The translations under genes were made by a program, and so were the position numbers. From contig CAZCPY010000034.1 of assembly GCA_964499865.1 (NCBI GenBank), positions 1 through 28,251 on the forward strand: a stretch of DNA of 28,251 nucleotides. Reading direction: 5' to 3'. The stretch is from JANOGU01 sp964499865. Lineage in GTDB: Bacteria > Pseudomonadota > Alphaproteobacteria > Rhodobacterales > Rhodobacteraceae. Positions 14,271-21,813 of this stretch are shown here, in pieces. How positions within the stretch are numbered: position 1 is the first letter of the stretch; the number at the start of each line of letters is the position of its first letter. Below the pieces are notes generated by a model. That model was not told the origin of the DNA. It did no database searches and saw only the letters and a program-made list of their open reading frames with translations.

Positions 14271-15263
14271 GTGGGCAAGGACGACAAGCCGCAGGACCGT
14301 CTGGCCGCCTGGCTGGAGGCCGACCTTGCCGCCACCGCCGCGGTGATCCGCGACCGCATGGCCAGCCGCCACGCGCCGCGCATCCCCGAGGTCACCGCCC
14401 ATCTGGTCGAGGCCGGCGGCAAGCGGCTGCGGCCGATGCTGACGCTGGCCGCGGCGCGGCTGCTGGGTTATGCGGGCGACCATCACGTCAAGCTCGCGGC
14501 GACGGTGGAGTTCATCCACACCGCCACGCTCCTGCATGACGACGTGGTCGACGAAAGCCAGCGCCGCCGCGGCAGGCCCACGGCCAACCTTCTGTGGGAC
14601 AACAAGTCCTCGGTGCTGGTCGGCGACTACCTCTTTGCCCGCAGCTTCCAGCTGATGATCGAGACGGGGTCCCTGCGCGTGCTCGACATCCTGGCCGATG
14701 CCTCGGCCACGATCGCCGAGGGCGAGGTGCTGCAACTGACCGCGGCGCAGAACCTGGCCACCGACGAGGGCATCTATCTTCAGGTGGTGCGCGGCAAGAC
14801 GGCGGCGCTGTTCGCGGCGGCCTGCGAGGTGGGCGGGGTGGTCGCGGGCGGGACCGCGGCGCAGGTCGAGGGGTTGCGCGCCTATGGCGATGCGCTGGGG
14901 ATCGCCTTCCAGATCGCCGACGACCTTCTGGACTACGGCGGCAGCGATGCCGCCATCGGCAAGAACACCGGCGACGACTTCCGCGAGCGCAAGGTGACGC
15001 TGCCGGTCATCAAGGCCGTCGCCCTGGCCTCGGACGAGGAGCGCGGCTTCTGGACCCGGGTGATCGAGAAGGGCGACCAGCATCCGGGCGATCTCGACAC
15101 CGCCCGCGCGATCATGGCCCGCCACGGCGCCATGGAGGCCGCCCGCGCCGACGCGCTGGCCTTCGCCGCCCGCGCCCGCGCGGCGCTGGCTCCGTTGCCT
15201 GGCCATCCGCTGAGGGACATGCTGGCCGACCTTGCGGCCTACGTGGTGGCGCGGCTGGCCTGA
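14271..15263 (+). CDS. ispB: Polyprenyl diphosphate synthase (long-chain, ubiquinone side chain)
   Basis: This 330-residue trans-prenyltransferase extends farnesyl diphosphate with isopentenyl diphosphate to the quinone tail. Both aspartate-rich motifs are present: LLHDDVVDES (DDxxD at 90-94) with RRGRPT after it, and QIADDLLDYGG (217-221). GGKRLRPML (49-57) binds substrate diphosphate. The small residues before the first motif allow a long product. Chain length cannot be read from sequence; decaprenyl (Q10) is usual in this order. The start is GTG 14271 with GGAGG six bases upstream. It is convergent with the lrp-type gene over a 4-bp gap. Confidence 0.93.
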   Translation: MGKDDKPQDRLAAWLEADLAATAAVIRDRMASRHAPRIPEVTAHLVEAGGKRLRPMLTLAAARLLGYAGDHHVKLAATVEFIHTATLLHDDVVDESQRRRGRPTANLLWDNKSSVLVGDYLFARSFQLMIETGSLRVLDILADASATIAEGEVLQLTAAQNLATDEGIYLQVVRGKTAALFAAACEVGGVVAGGTAAQVEGLRAYGDALGIAFQIADDLLDYGGSDAAIGKNTGDDFRERKVTLPVIKAVALASDEERGFWTRVIEKGDQHPGDLDTARAIMARHGAMEAARADALAFAARARAALAPLPGHPLRDMLADLAAYVVARLA

Positions 15264-15267
15264 CGCG

Positions 15268-15729
15268 TCAGACCGACAGCGCCGTCGTCCTGAACACCGT
15301 GCGCAGCGCGAAGGACGAGTTGATCTGCGCCACCCCCGGCAGGCGGGTCAGGTACTGGCGGTGGATGCGGGCGAAGTCCTCGGTATCCTCGGCCATGATC
15401 TTCATCAGATAGTCCGCCGATCCCGCCATCAGGTGGCATTCCAGCACGTCGGGCACCCTGCGCACCGCGTTCTCGAAGGCGTCCAGCACCTCGTCGGCCT
15501 GGCTTTGCAGGGTGATCTCCACGAACACCGTGGTCGGCCTGCGCATCTTGCGGGCGTCGAGCAGGGCGACATAGGCGGCGATGTAGCCGTCGTCCTCCAG
15601 CCGCTGCACGCGGCGGTGGCAGGCCGAAGGCGACAGGTTCACGCGCTCGGACAGCTCGGCGTTGGTGATCCGCCCTTCTTTCTGCAGCACGGTCAGGATG
15701 CGGCGGTCGGTTGCGTCAAGGTCCTGCAT
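15268..15729 (-). CDS. Lrp/AsnC family regulator, divergent from ald
   Basis: This 153-residue protein has the Lrp layout: an N-terminal winged helix-turn-helix (TNAELSERVNLSPSACHRRV, about residues 22-41), a linker, then the RAM/AsnC ligand domain with VPDVLECHLMAGSADYLMKI. Lrp proteins form octamers or higher and sense amino acids. It is divergent from alanine dehydrogenase with 139 bp between, an arrangement seen for AldR-type regulators, so alanine-responsive control of ald is a fair inference. AAGGA lies 10 bases before the ATG at 15729. Confidence 0.93.
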   Translation of the reverse strand: MQDLDATDRRILTVLQKEGRITNAELSERVNLSPSACHRRVQRLEDDGYIAAYVALLDARKMRRPTTVFVEITLQSQADEVLDAFENAVRRVPDVLECHLMAGSADYLMKIMAEDTEDFARIHRQYLTRLPGVAQINSSFALRTVFRTTALSV

Positions 15730-15868
15730 CGCGGTGGAATCCTTCGCCGGACGGGGCTTTGGCCGCAGGATCTACCGCATGGCGGCCCGTTGGTCACGCA
15801 GGAAGGCAAGCCGTGCCATCCGCGCGGTGCGACAGTCCGGGGCATGACCCCCGGCAGAGGACGCCCCC
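15730..15868. promoter_or_regulatory. Divergent control region lrp/ald
   Basis: This 139-bp intergenic gap must hold both promoters and probably the Lrp-type operators. I see no clear -35/-10 pair or perfect operator palindrome; AGAGGA before ald is its ribosome site. The regulatory role is inferred from gene layout. Confidence 0.5.
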
Positions 15869-16987
15869 ATGCACATCGGATGCCCGAAGGAAATCAAGCC
15901 GCAGGAATTCCGCGTGGGCATGACGCCCGACGCCGCGCGCGAGGCGGTGGCGCACGGGCACCGGGTGACGGTGCAGGCCGGCGCGGGGCTGGGGGCGGGG
16001 TTTGCCGATGCCGACTACACGGCCGCCGGGGCGGGGATCGCCGATACGGCGGAAGAGGTCTTTGCCGAAGCCGACCTGATCGTGAAGGTCAAGGAGCCGC
16101 AGGCCGCCGAACGCAAGCGCCTGCGCGAGGGACAGGTGCTGTTCACCTACCTGCACCTCGCCCCCGATCCCGACCAGACGCATGACCTCTTGGCCTCGGG
16201 CGCGACCTGCATCGCCTACGAGACGGTGACCGACGACCGCGGCGGCCTGCCCTTGCTGGCGCCGATGTCCGAGGTCGCGGGGCGGCTTGCGCCGCAGGTC
16301 GGCGCCTGGGCCCTGCAGAAGGCCAACGGCGGGCGCGGGGTGCTGCTGGGCGGGGTGCCGGGTGTCGGGCCTGGCCGCGTGGCGGTGATCGGCGGCGGGG
16401 TGGTGGGCACCCACGCCGCGCGAGTGGCGGCGGGGATGGGGGCCGAGGTCGTGGTGCTCGACCGGTCGCTGCCGCGGCTGCGTTACCTCGACGACGTGTT
16501 CTCGCGCGATTTCAGGGCGGTCTTCGCCAGCCGCGCGGCGACCGCGCAGGCGGTGGCCGAGGCTGATCTGGTGATCGGCGCCGTGCTGGTGCCGGGCGCC
16601 GCCGCACCCAAGCTGGTCAGCCGGGCGCAGCTGGCGACGATGAAGCCCGGGGCGGCGATCGTCGATGTGGCGATCGACCAGGGCGGCTGCTTCGAGACCT
16701 CGCACGCCACCACGCACCAGGACCCGATCTATCAGGTGGACGGGATCGTGCATTACTGCGTCGCCAACATGCCCGGCGCGGTCGCCCGCACCTCGACCCA
16801 GGCGCTTGGGAATGCCACGCTGCCCTTCCTGCTGGCACTGGCCGACAAGGGCTGGCGCCGCGCCTGCGCCGAGGACCGCCACCTGCTGGCGGGCCTGAAC
16901 GTCCATGCCGGGCGGCTGGCCTATGCCGCGGTGGGCGAGGCCCTGGGCCTGCCCGTCATGTCCCCCGAGGCGGCGCTGGCAGGCTGA
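15869..16987 (+). CDS. ald: Alanine dehydrogenase
   Basis: This 372-residue enzyme makes pyruvate, ammonia and NADH from L-alanine and runs in both directions. Visible are the N-terminal GCPKEIKPQEFRVGMTP, the pyruvate-binding Lys in KVKEPQ, YLHLA with the catalytic His near residue 96, the NAD motif VIGGGVVGTHAA (about 172-183), and MKPGAAIVDVAIDQGGCFETS with the catalytic Asp. Length matches the family. It is divergent from the Lrp-type gene and followed by a 16-bp perfect palindrome likely to end its transcript. Confidence 0.96.
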   Translation: MHIGCPKEIKPQEFRVGMTPDAAREAVAHGHRVTVQAGAGLGAGFADADYTAAGAGIADTAEEVFAEADLIVKVKEPQAAERKRLREGQVLFTYLHLAPDPDQTHDLLASGATCIAYETVTDDRGGLPLLAPMSEVAGRLAPQVGAWALQKANGGRGVLLGGVPGVGPGRVAVIGGGVVGTHAARVAAGMGAEVVVLDRSLPRLRYLDDVFSRDFRAVFASRAATAQAVAEADLVIGAVLVPGAAAPKLVSRAQLATMKPGAAIVDVAIDQGGCFETSHATTHQDPIYQVDGIVHYCVANMPGAVARTSTQALGNATLPFLLALADKGWRRACAEDRHLLAGLNVHAGRLAYAAVGEALGLPVMSPEAALAG

Positions 16988-16992
16988 GCCCC

Positions 16993-17008
16993 CCCGCCCC
17001 GGGGCGGG
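16993..17008 (+). terminator. Palindromic hairpin after ald
   Basis: cccgcccc and ggggcggg form a perfect 16-bp palindrome 5 bases after the ald stop, followed by gaaagcgttt. It is a probable terminator with a poor T-run. Confidence 0.45.
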
Positions 17009-17080
17009 AAAGCGTTTGACACCGGACGCGGCCTGTGTCACCGGGCCGTGTTCCGAAATCCCCCCTCATGTGAGGTGACC

Positions 17081-17416
17081 ATGCCCAAGGAAGAATGGGG
17101 CACCAAGCGCATCTGCCCGACGACCGGCAAGCGGTTCTACGACCTGGGCAGGGTGCCCGTGGTCAGCCCCTACACCGGCGAAATCGTCGACATCGAAACC
17201 GCCCGCCGCAAGGCGGTTGCCGCCGTCATCAGCCGTGTTGCGGCCGAAAAGGACGACGAGGTGCTGGTCGATGACATCGACGGCGATGTCGAACTGATGG
17301 CCTCGGGCACCGCCGACGCCGCCGATCTCGACGACGAGCTGCTGGAGGACGATGCCGACGAGAACGTCTCGCTCGACGACCTGACCGACGTGCCGGGCGG
17401 CGAGGAAGAACCCTGA
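17081..17416 (+). CDS. TIGR02300 / FYDLN-acid family protein
   Basis: This 111-residue protein has a conserved N-terminus (MPKEEWGTKRICPTTGKRFYD) and a very acidic C-terminal half rich in Asp and Glu. This is the FYDLN-acid family, found almost only in alphaproteobacteria and of unknown function. The signature FYDLN is FYDLG here, then VPVVSPYTGE as usual. AGGTG precedes ATG 17081; an upstream TTG/ATG in frame is unlikely. A perfect TTGACA sits at 17016-17021 and may be its -35 box, but no matching -10 is clear. tRNA-Ala follows. Confidence 0.92.
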   Translation: MPKEEWGTKRICPTTGKRFYDLGRVPVVSPYTGEIVDIETARRKAVAAVISRVAAEKDDEVLVDDIDGDVELMASGTADAADLDDELLEDDADENVSLDDLTDVPGGEEEP

Positions 17417-17436
17417 ACCCAGGCGCCCCGGCGGCC

Positions 17437-17465
17437 CCGGGCGCGCCCGGAAGGCCCCGGTTTTT
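17437..17465 (+). terminator. Putative terminator after FYDLN-acid gene
   Basis: A 14-bp perfect palindrome, ccgggcgcgcccgg (17437-17450), is followed ten bases later by a ttttt run (17461-17465). The stem nearest the T-run is only about 5 bp, so this is tentative. Confidence 0.4.
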
Positions 17466-17469
17466 CCGC

Positions 17470-17498
17470 TTGCAGCGGCCGGGGCGGTTCTCTAGAAG
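17470..17498 (+). promoter_or_regulatory. Promoter of tRNA-Ala
   Basis: TTGCAG (17470-17475), a 17-bp spacer and TAGAAG (17493-17498) resemble a sigma-70 promoter, placed to start transcription about 28 bases before the tRNA. Confidence 0.55.
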
Positions 17499-17532
17499 GC
17501 CCTTCGCCGCGGCGACGCGGCGGACCTCCGGT

Positions 17533-17608
<76 letters not shown>

Positions 17609-17641
17609 ACGGTGCCCTGACAGTCCGGGATGACAGGGACG

Positions 17642-17681
17642 AAACGACACGGCCCCGCAGAGGTGCGGGGCCTTGTCGTTT
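17642..17681. terminator. Long hairpin between tRNA-Ala and tpm
   Basis: An 18-bp stem with one mismatch (17642-17659 with 17664-17681, loop gagg) has a GC core and aaacgac/gtcgttt ends. It therefore offers a U-rich tail in both directions and could end both the tRNA and the convergent methyltransferase transcript. Confidence 0.7.
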
Positions 17682-17696
17682 CTTGGCTTCGTGATT

Positions 17697-18458
17697 TCAG
17701 GGGCGGCCGGACCGGACCGGAGCGGATCGGACCGGCCTTTCCGGAAGGTCGGGGGCGAAGGGGCCGGGCTGCCGCGGGGCCCTGTCGGCCGCAAGGGACG
17801 GGACCGCAGGCACGCCGCGCGGCGCGCCCTGACGCGGCGCCAGATGCCAGGCCACATCCCGATCGCCGTTGCCATGCGGGTCCAGGTCGGCCAGCCGCTC
17901 CAGCCGATAGCCCCGGCCGTAGAGCGCCGCCACTTCGGCCGCGGGCACAAAGTACGGCGGGCCGCTGCCGTCGTCTGCGCCTTCGGTCTCGGCGGTGAGC
18001 AGAAGCTGCGGTGCCGTCCCGGTCAGGGCCTCGACATGCGGCGCATACCGGGCCCGCACCCGGGCAGGCAGGGCGATCAGCGCGGCGCGGTCGTAGACCG
18101 CATCCACCGGGCCCAGGAGTTCGGCCGTCAGGTCGAAGATGTCGCCCGCCCAGATCTCCACATCCCGCGCCCGGTGCCGGACCAGCGGGCCCGTGGGCGT
18201 GACCTCGGGCGCCTCGCCCATCTGGTCGAACAGTTCGGCCACGGCAACCGGGCTCAGCTCCGCCCCCGCCACCCGGAACCCCCGCGCCCGCAGCCAGCCG
18301 ATGTCCACCGACTTGCCGCAGAGCGGCAGGAAGACCCGTGCCCCGGGCGCCAGACCCAGCGCGGCGAAATGTGCCGCCAGCAGGGGCTGCACGCGGTGCC
18401 AGTGGAACGGGATGCGGCCGCGGTCCCACAGGCCGGTCCAGAAGTCGCGGTCGGTCAT
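17697..18458 (-). CDS. tpm: Thiopurine S-methyltransferase-like protein with C-terminal extension
   Basis: This 253-residue SAM-dependent methyltransferase has the TPMT opening DFWTGLWDRGRIPFHWHRVQP, the SAM motif LPLCGKSVDIGWL (residues 44-56) and the AGAELSP and VYDRAALIALP strands. Bacterial TPMTs methylate thiols or oxidised selenium and tellurium compounds; the natural substrate here is unknown. The recognisable domain ends at DVAWHLAPRQ (residue 210), near the usual 210-220 length. The last 43 residues are a Pro/Arg/Ala-rich tail encoded by a region with ggaccgg repeats (17705-17735), suggesting stop-codon loss or a frameshift. It is convergent with tRNA-Ala. Confidence 0.88.
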   Translation of the reverse strand: MTDRDFWTGLWDRGRIPFHWHRVQPLLAAHFAALGLAPGARVFLPLCGKSVDIGWLRARGFRVAGAELSPVAVAELFDQMGEAPEVTPTGPLVRHRARDVEIWAGDIFDLTAELLGPVDAVYDRAALIALPARVRARYAPHVEALTGTAPQLLLTAETEGADDGSGPPYFVPAAEVAALYGRGYRLERLADLDPHGNGDRDVAWHLAPRQGAPRGVPAVPSLAADRAPRQPGPFAPDLPERPVRSAPVRSGRP

Positions 18459-18585
18459 GGCGTCACCCCCCCGGCCGTTTCCCCCCGGCCGTCACCCCCC
18501 GGCGTCGGCGCGATGGTCGGTCGGGATGGCGGGGCCGGTCAAGCGCCCGTTGACCGGCGGCGCGGGCTGTGACAGGCCCGCGCGG

Positions 18586-19326
18586 ATGGCGAAGGCGGCG
18601 CGCAGGTCGAAGAAGACGCCCGCGGCGGAAACAACTCCGCCGCCGCGCAGCCGTGCCCGCCGCGTCGTGCGCCTCGCGGGGCGCGCCCTGCTGGGGCTGG
18701 CGGCGCTTTGGCTGGTGCTGATCCTTCTCTTCGCCGTCGTCCCGCCGCCCTTCAACGCCTACCAGATCGCCGAACGCTGGCGTCTGGGCCAGCCGCTGAA
18801 GCGGGACTGGGTGCCGCTTGAAGACATCGCCCCGGTGATGGCCCGCGCGGCGGTGGCGGCGGAGGACGCGAACTTCTGCCTGCACTGGGGCTTCGACATG
18901 GCCGCCATCCGCGCGGCGATGGAGGAAGGCGAAGGCCGCGGCGCCTCGACGATCAGCCAGCAGGTGGTCAAGAACGTCTTCCTCTGGCACGGGCGCAGCT
19001 GGCTGCGCAAAGGGCTGGAGGCCGGGATGACCCCGGTGGTGGAGCTGGTCTGGACCAAGCGGCGGATGATCGAGGTCTACCTGAACGTCGCCGAATTCGG
19101 CGACGGCGTCTTCGGCGTGCAGGCGGCGGCGCAATACCACTTCGGCGTCGACGCCCGCGACCTGTCGGCCACCCAGGCCGCGCGGCTCGCGGCCGTCCTG
19201 CCCGATCCCAAGGGCCGCGACGCGGGCAACCCCGGGTCCTTCGTCCGCCGCCGCGCCGCACAGATCGTCGCCGGCGCCGAGACCATCGCCGCCGACGGCC
19301 GCGCCGCCTGCTTCGAGGACGGCTGA
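18586..19326 (+). CDS. mtgA: Monofunctional biosynthetic peptidoglycan transglycosylase
   Basis: This 246-residue GT51 enzyme polymerises lipid II into glycan strands at the inner membrane. It has a basic N-terminus, one membrane anchor (about residues 34-52), and the family motifs: AAEDANFCLHWGFD with catalytic Glu93, GASTISQQVVKNVFLW (119-134), KRRMIEVYLNVAEFG (158-172) and GVQAAAQYHFG. There is no transpeptidase domain, as expected for MtgA. The start at 18586 (MAKAARRSKK) lacks a strong ribosome site. It ends 10 bp from the convergent ETF-QO gene. Confidence 0.93.
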   Translation: MAKAARRSKKTPAAETTPPPRSRARRVVRLAGRALLGLAALWLVLILLFAVVPPPFNAYQIAERWRLGQPLKRDWVPLEDIAPVMARAAVAAEDANFCLHWGFDMAAIRAAMEEGEGRGASTISQQVVKNVFLWHGRSWLRKGLEAGMTPVVELVWTKRRMIEVYLNVAEFGDGVFGVQAAAQYHFGVDARDLSATQAARLAAVLPDPKGRDAGNPGSFVRRRAAQIVAGAETIAADGRAACFEDG

Positions 19327-19336
19327 GCGCACCCGC

Positions 19337-20983
19337 TTACATGTTGGGGTAGTTCGGCCCGCCGCCGCCCTGCGGCACCGTCCAGGTGATGTTCTGGCTG
19401 GGGTCCTTGATGTCGCAGGTCTTGCAGTGCACGCAGTTCTGGAAGTTGATGCGAAACGTCGCCGCCGCGCCCTCGCCCAGCACCTCGTAGACGCCGGCCG
19501 GGCAGTAGCGCTGCGCGGGTTCGGCGTATTCGGGCAGGTTCACCCGGATCGGGATGCCCGGGTCCTTCAGCTTCAGATGCGCGGGCTGGCCCTCGTCGTG
19601 GTTGGTGGCGCTGAAGGCCAGGTTGGTCAGCCGGTCGAAGGACAGCACGCCATCGGGCCTGGGGTAGTCGATCGGCCTGTGGTCGGCGGCCTTGCCCGTC
19701 GCCTCGGCATCGGTCTTGGCGTGTTTCAGCGTGCCGAACAGCGAGAAGCCCAGTGTGTTCGTCCACATGTCGAAGCCGCCGCCGACAAGGCTCGCGAGCA
19801 GCCCGCGCTTCGACCACAAGGGCTTGACGTTGCGCACCTTCTTCAGGTCGCGGCCGATCGCGCCCGTCCGCACCTCGGTCTCGTAGGCGGAAAGCTCGTC
19901 GCCCTGCCGCCCGGCGGTGATGGCGTCATGCGCGGCCTCGGCCGCGGCCTTGCCGGACAGCATGGCGTTGTGGTTGCCCTTGATGCGGGGCACGTTCACG
20001 AGGCCCGCGCTGCACCCCAGCAGCGCCACCCCCGGCGCCACCATCTTCGGGATCGACTGATACCCGCCCTCGCTGATCGCCCTGGCGCCGTAGGCCACCC
20101 GCTTGCCGCCCTTCAGAAGGTCGGCAACCATCGGATGGTGCTTGAAGCGCTGGAACTCCATGTAGGGATAGAGGTGCGGGTTCTGGTAGTTCAGGTGCAC
20201 GACAAAGCCCACGTAGACCTGGTTGTTGTCCAGGTGGTAGATGAAGCTGCCGCCCCCCGCATTGCCGCCCAGAGGCCAGCCCATCGTGTGGGTGACCGTG
20301 CCCTGGCGGTGCCTGGCGGGGTCGATCTGCCAGATCTCCTTCATCCCCAGGCCGTATTTCTGCGGCTCGTGCCCCTCGGCCAGCGCGTATCGGGCGATGA
20401 CCTCCTTGGACAGCGACCCGCGCACGCCCTCCGACAGGAAGACATACTTGCCTGCCAGGATCATCCCGGGCTCGTAGGACGGCCCCGGCGTGCCGTCGGG
20501 ATTGCGCCCGAACTCGCCCGCCACCACGCCGCGCACCTCGCCCCGGTCGCCGTAGACCAGTTCCGAACAGGACATGCCGGGGAAGATCTCGACGCCAAGC
20601 GCCTCGGCCTGCTGCGCCATCCAGCGGCAGACATTGGACATGCTGACGATGTAGTTGCCGTGATTGCTCATCAAGGGCGGCATCGGCCAGTTCGGGATGC
20701 GGACCTTGCCAGCGGGGCCAAGGACGTAGAAGTTGTCTTCGGTCACCGGCACGGAGACGGGCGCGCCCCTGTCGCGCCAGTCGGGGATCAGCGCGTCCAG
20801 GCCCGAGGGGTCCAGCACGGCCCCGGACAGGATATGCGCGCCGACCTCGGAGCCCTTCTCCAGCACCACGACGCTGCGGTCGGGATCGAGCTGCCTGAGC
20901 CGGATCGCCGCCGACAGGCCCGCAGGCCCCGCACCGACGATGACGACGTCATACTGCATTTCTTCCCGCACGACCCCGGACAT
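19337..20983 (-). CDS. Electron transfer flavoprotein-ubiquinone oxidoreductase
   Basis: This 548-residue membrane-bound flavo/iron-sulphur enzyme passes electrons from ETF (fatty-acid and amino-acid oxidation) to ubiquinone. An N-terminal FAD motif is visible (VIVGAGPAGLSAA, residues 15-27). The C-terminal 4Fe-4S site has Cys494 (RYCPAG) and Cys517, Cys520, Cys523 (NCVHCKTCDIKDP), and the usual GGGGPNYPNM end is present. Length is normal. ATG 20983 has GGAG six bases before it; ATG 20989 has no proper spacing. TTGACG on this strand (21043-21038) with CACATG 17 bp on may be its promoter. Confidence 0.96.
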   Translation of the reverse strand: MSGVVREEMQYDVVIVGAGPAGLSAAIRLRQLDPDRSVVVLEKGSEVGAHILSGAVLDPSGLDALIPDWRDRGAPVSVPVTEDNFYVLGPAGKVRIPNWPMPPLMSNHGNYIVSMSNVCRWMAQQAEALGVEIFPGMSCSELVYGDRGEVRGVVAGEFGRNPDGTPGPSYEPGMILAGKYVFLSEGVRGSLSKEVIARYALAEGHEPQKYGLGMKEIWQIDPARHRQGTVTHTMGWPLGGNAGGGSFIYHLDNNQVYVGFVVHLNYQNPHLYPYMEFQRFKHHPMVADLLKGGKRVAYGARAISEGGYQSIPKMVAPGVALLGCSAGLVNVPRIKGNHNAMLSGKAAAEAAHDAITAGRQGDELSAYETEVRTGAIGRDLKKVRNVKPLWSKRGLLASLVGGGFDMWTNTLGFSLFGTLKHAKTDAEATGKAADHRPIDYPRPDGVLSFDRLTNLAFSATNHDEGQPAHLKLKDPGIPIRVNLPEYAEPAQRYCPAGVYEVLGEGAAATFRINFQNCVHCKTCDIKDPSQNITWTVPQGGGGPNYPNM

Positions 20984-21074
20984 CGCCATCTCTCCCCGAC
21001 GCTGGACGCAAGGGCATGTGCCGCAACCCCGGCCTTGCGTCAATCGCGCCGCAACGTCGCGCCCCCGGGGTGCG

Positions 21075-21098
21075 GCGGGGGTGCGGGGGTGCGGGGGT
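21075..21098. repeat. Three copies of an 8-bp unit in ETF-QO/pncA divergent gap
   Basis: gcgggggt is repeated three times head to tail, just upstream of a TTGACG (21103-21108) that could be the pncA -35 box. The role is unknown: slippage product or factor-binding array. Confidence 0.6.
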
Positions 21099-21161
21099 GC
21101 AGTTGACGGGGAAGCGCCGGGGCGACAGGGTTCGGCGCGAGACCAGCGGAAAGGGCGGGCC

Positions 21162-21758
21162 GTGGCAGATGCGCTGATCGTGATCGACGTGCAGAACGAC
21201 TTCTGTCCCGGCGGCGCGCTGGCGGTGGCGGGGGGGGACGAGGTGGTGCCGCGCGTCAATGCCATGCTCGGCGCCTATCCCGTGCGCGTGCTGACGCAGG
21301 ACTGGCACCCGCCGGGGCATCTGTCCTTTGCCGCAAGCCACCCCGGGGCCGCGCCCTTCAGCCTGACCGAGATGCCCTACGGCCCGCAGGTCCTGTGGCC
21401 CACGCATTGCGTGCAGGGCACGCCCGGTGCGGCCTTTCATCCCGGGCTGGACGCGGATGCCGCCGACATGGTGATCCGCAAGGGGTTCCGCCCGGCCATC
21501 GACAGCTACTCCGCCTTCTTCGAGAACGACCGCACCACGCCCACGGGCCTCGAGGGCTATCTGCGCGCGCGGGGTGTCGCGGCGGTCACGCTGGTGGGGC
21601 TCGCGACCGACTTCTGCGTCGCCTATTCGGCGCTGGACGCGGCGCGGCTGGGCTTTGCGGTGACGGTGCTGCCCGGGTCCTGCCGCGCCATCGACCTGAA
21701 CGGCAGCCTGTCCGAGGCGATGGCGCAGATGCGGGCGGCGGGGGTGGTGCTGGCATGA
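21162..21758 (+). CDS. pncA: Nicotinamidase
   Basis: This 198-residue isochorismatase-fold amidase converts nicotinamide to nicotinate for NAD salvage. The catalytic triad is Asp9 (IVIDVQNDF), Lys107 (IRKGF) and Cys152 (ATDFCVAYSA); metal ligands Asp47, His49 and His53 are in TQDWHPPGHLSF. It starts at GTG 21162 with GGAAAGGG upstream. It is divergent from the ETF-QO gene and 55 bp before the kinase gene. PncA also acts on pyrazinamide-type amides in other species; that is family knowledge only. Confidence 0.94.
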   Translation: MADALIVIDVQNDFCPGGALAVAGGDEVVPRVNAMLGAYPVRVLTQDWHPPGHLSFAASHPGAAPFSLTEMPYGPQVLWPTHCVQGTPGAAFHPGLDADAADMVIRKGFRPAIDSYSAFFENDRTTPTGLEGYLRARGVAAVTLVGLATDFCVAYSALDAARLGFAVTVLPGSCRAIDLNGSLSEAMAQMRAAGVVLA

Positions 21759-21813
21759 AGGTTTCGTTCACGAAGCTCTGCGAAAATCCTTGACGCAAGG
21801 ACAAGGGGCCCCG

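Noticed and set aside
17016..17021. Perfect TTGACA as promoter of the FYDLN-acid gene
   Set aside because: No acceptable -10 lies at 16-18 bp; kept only as a remark in the gene entry.
21790..21800. The 11-mer ttgacgcaagg upstream of the kinase, also present (reverse strand) at 21033-21043
   Set aside because: It looked like a shared -35 element, but at the kinase the implied -10 and start would fall after the GTG start and show no consensus. Chance or weak evidence.
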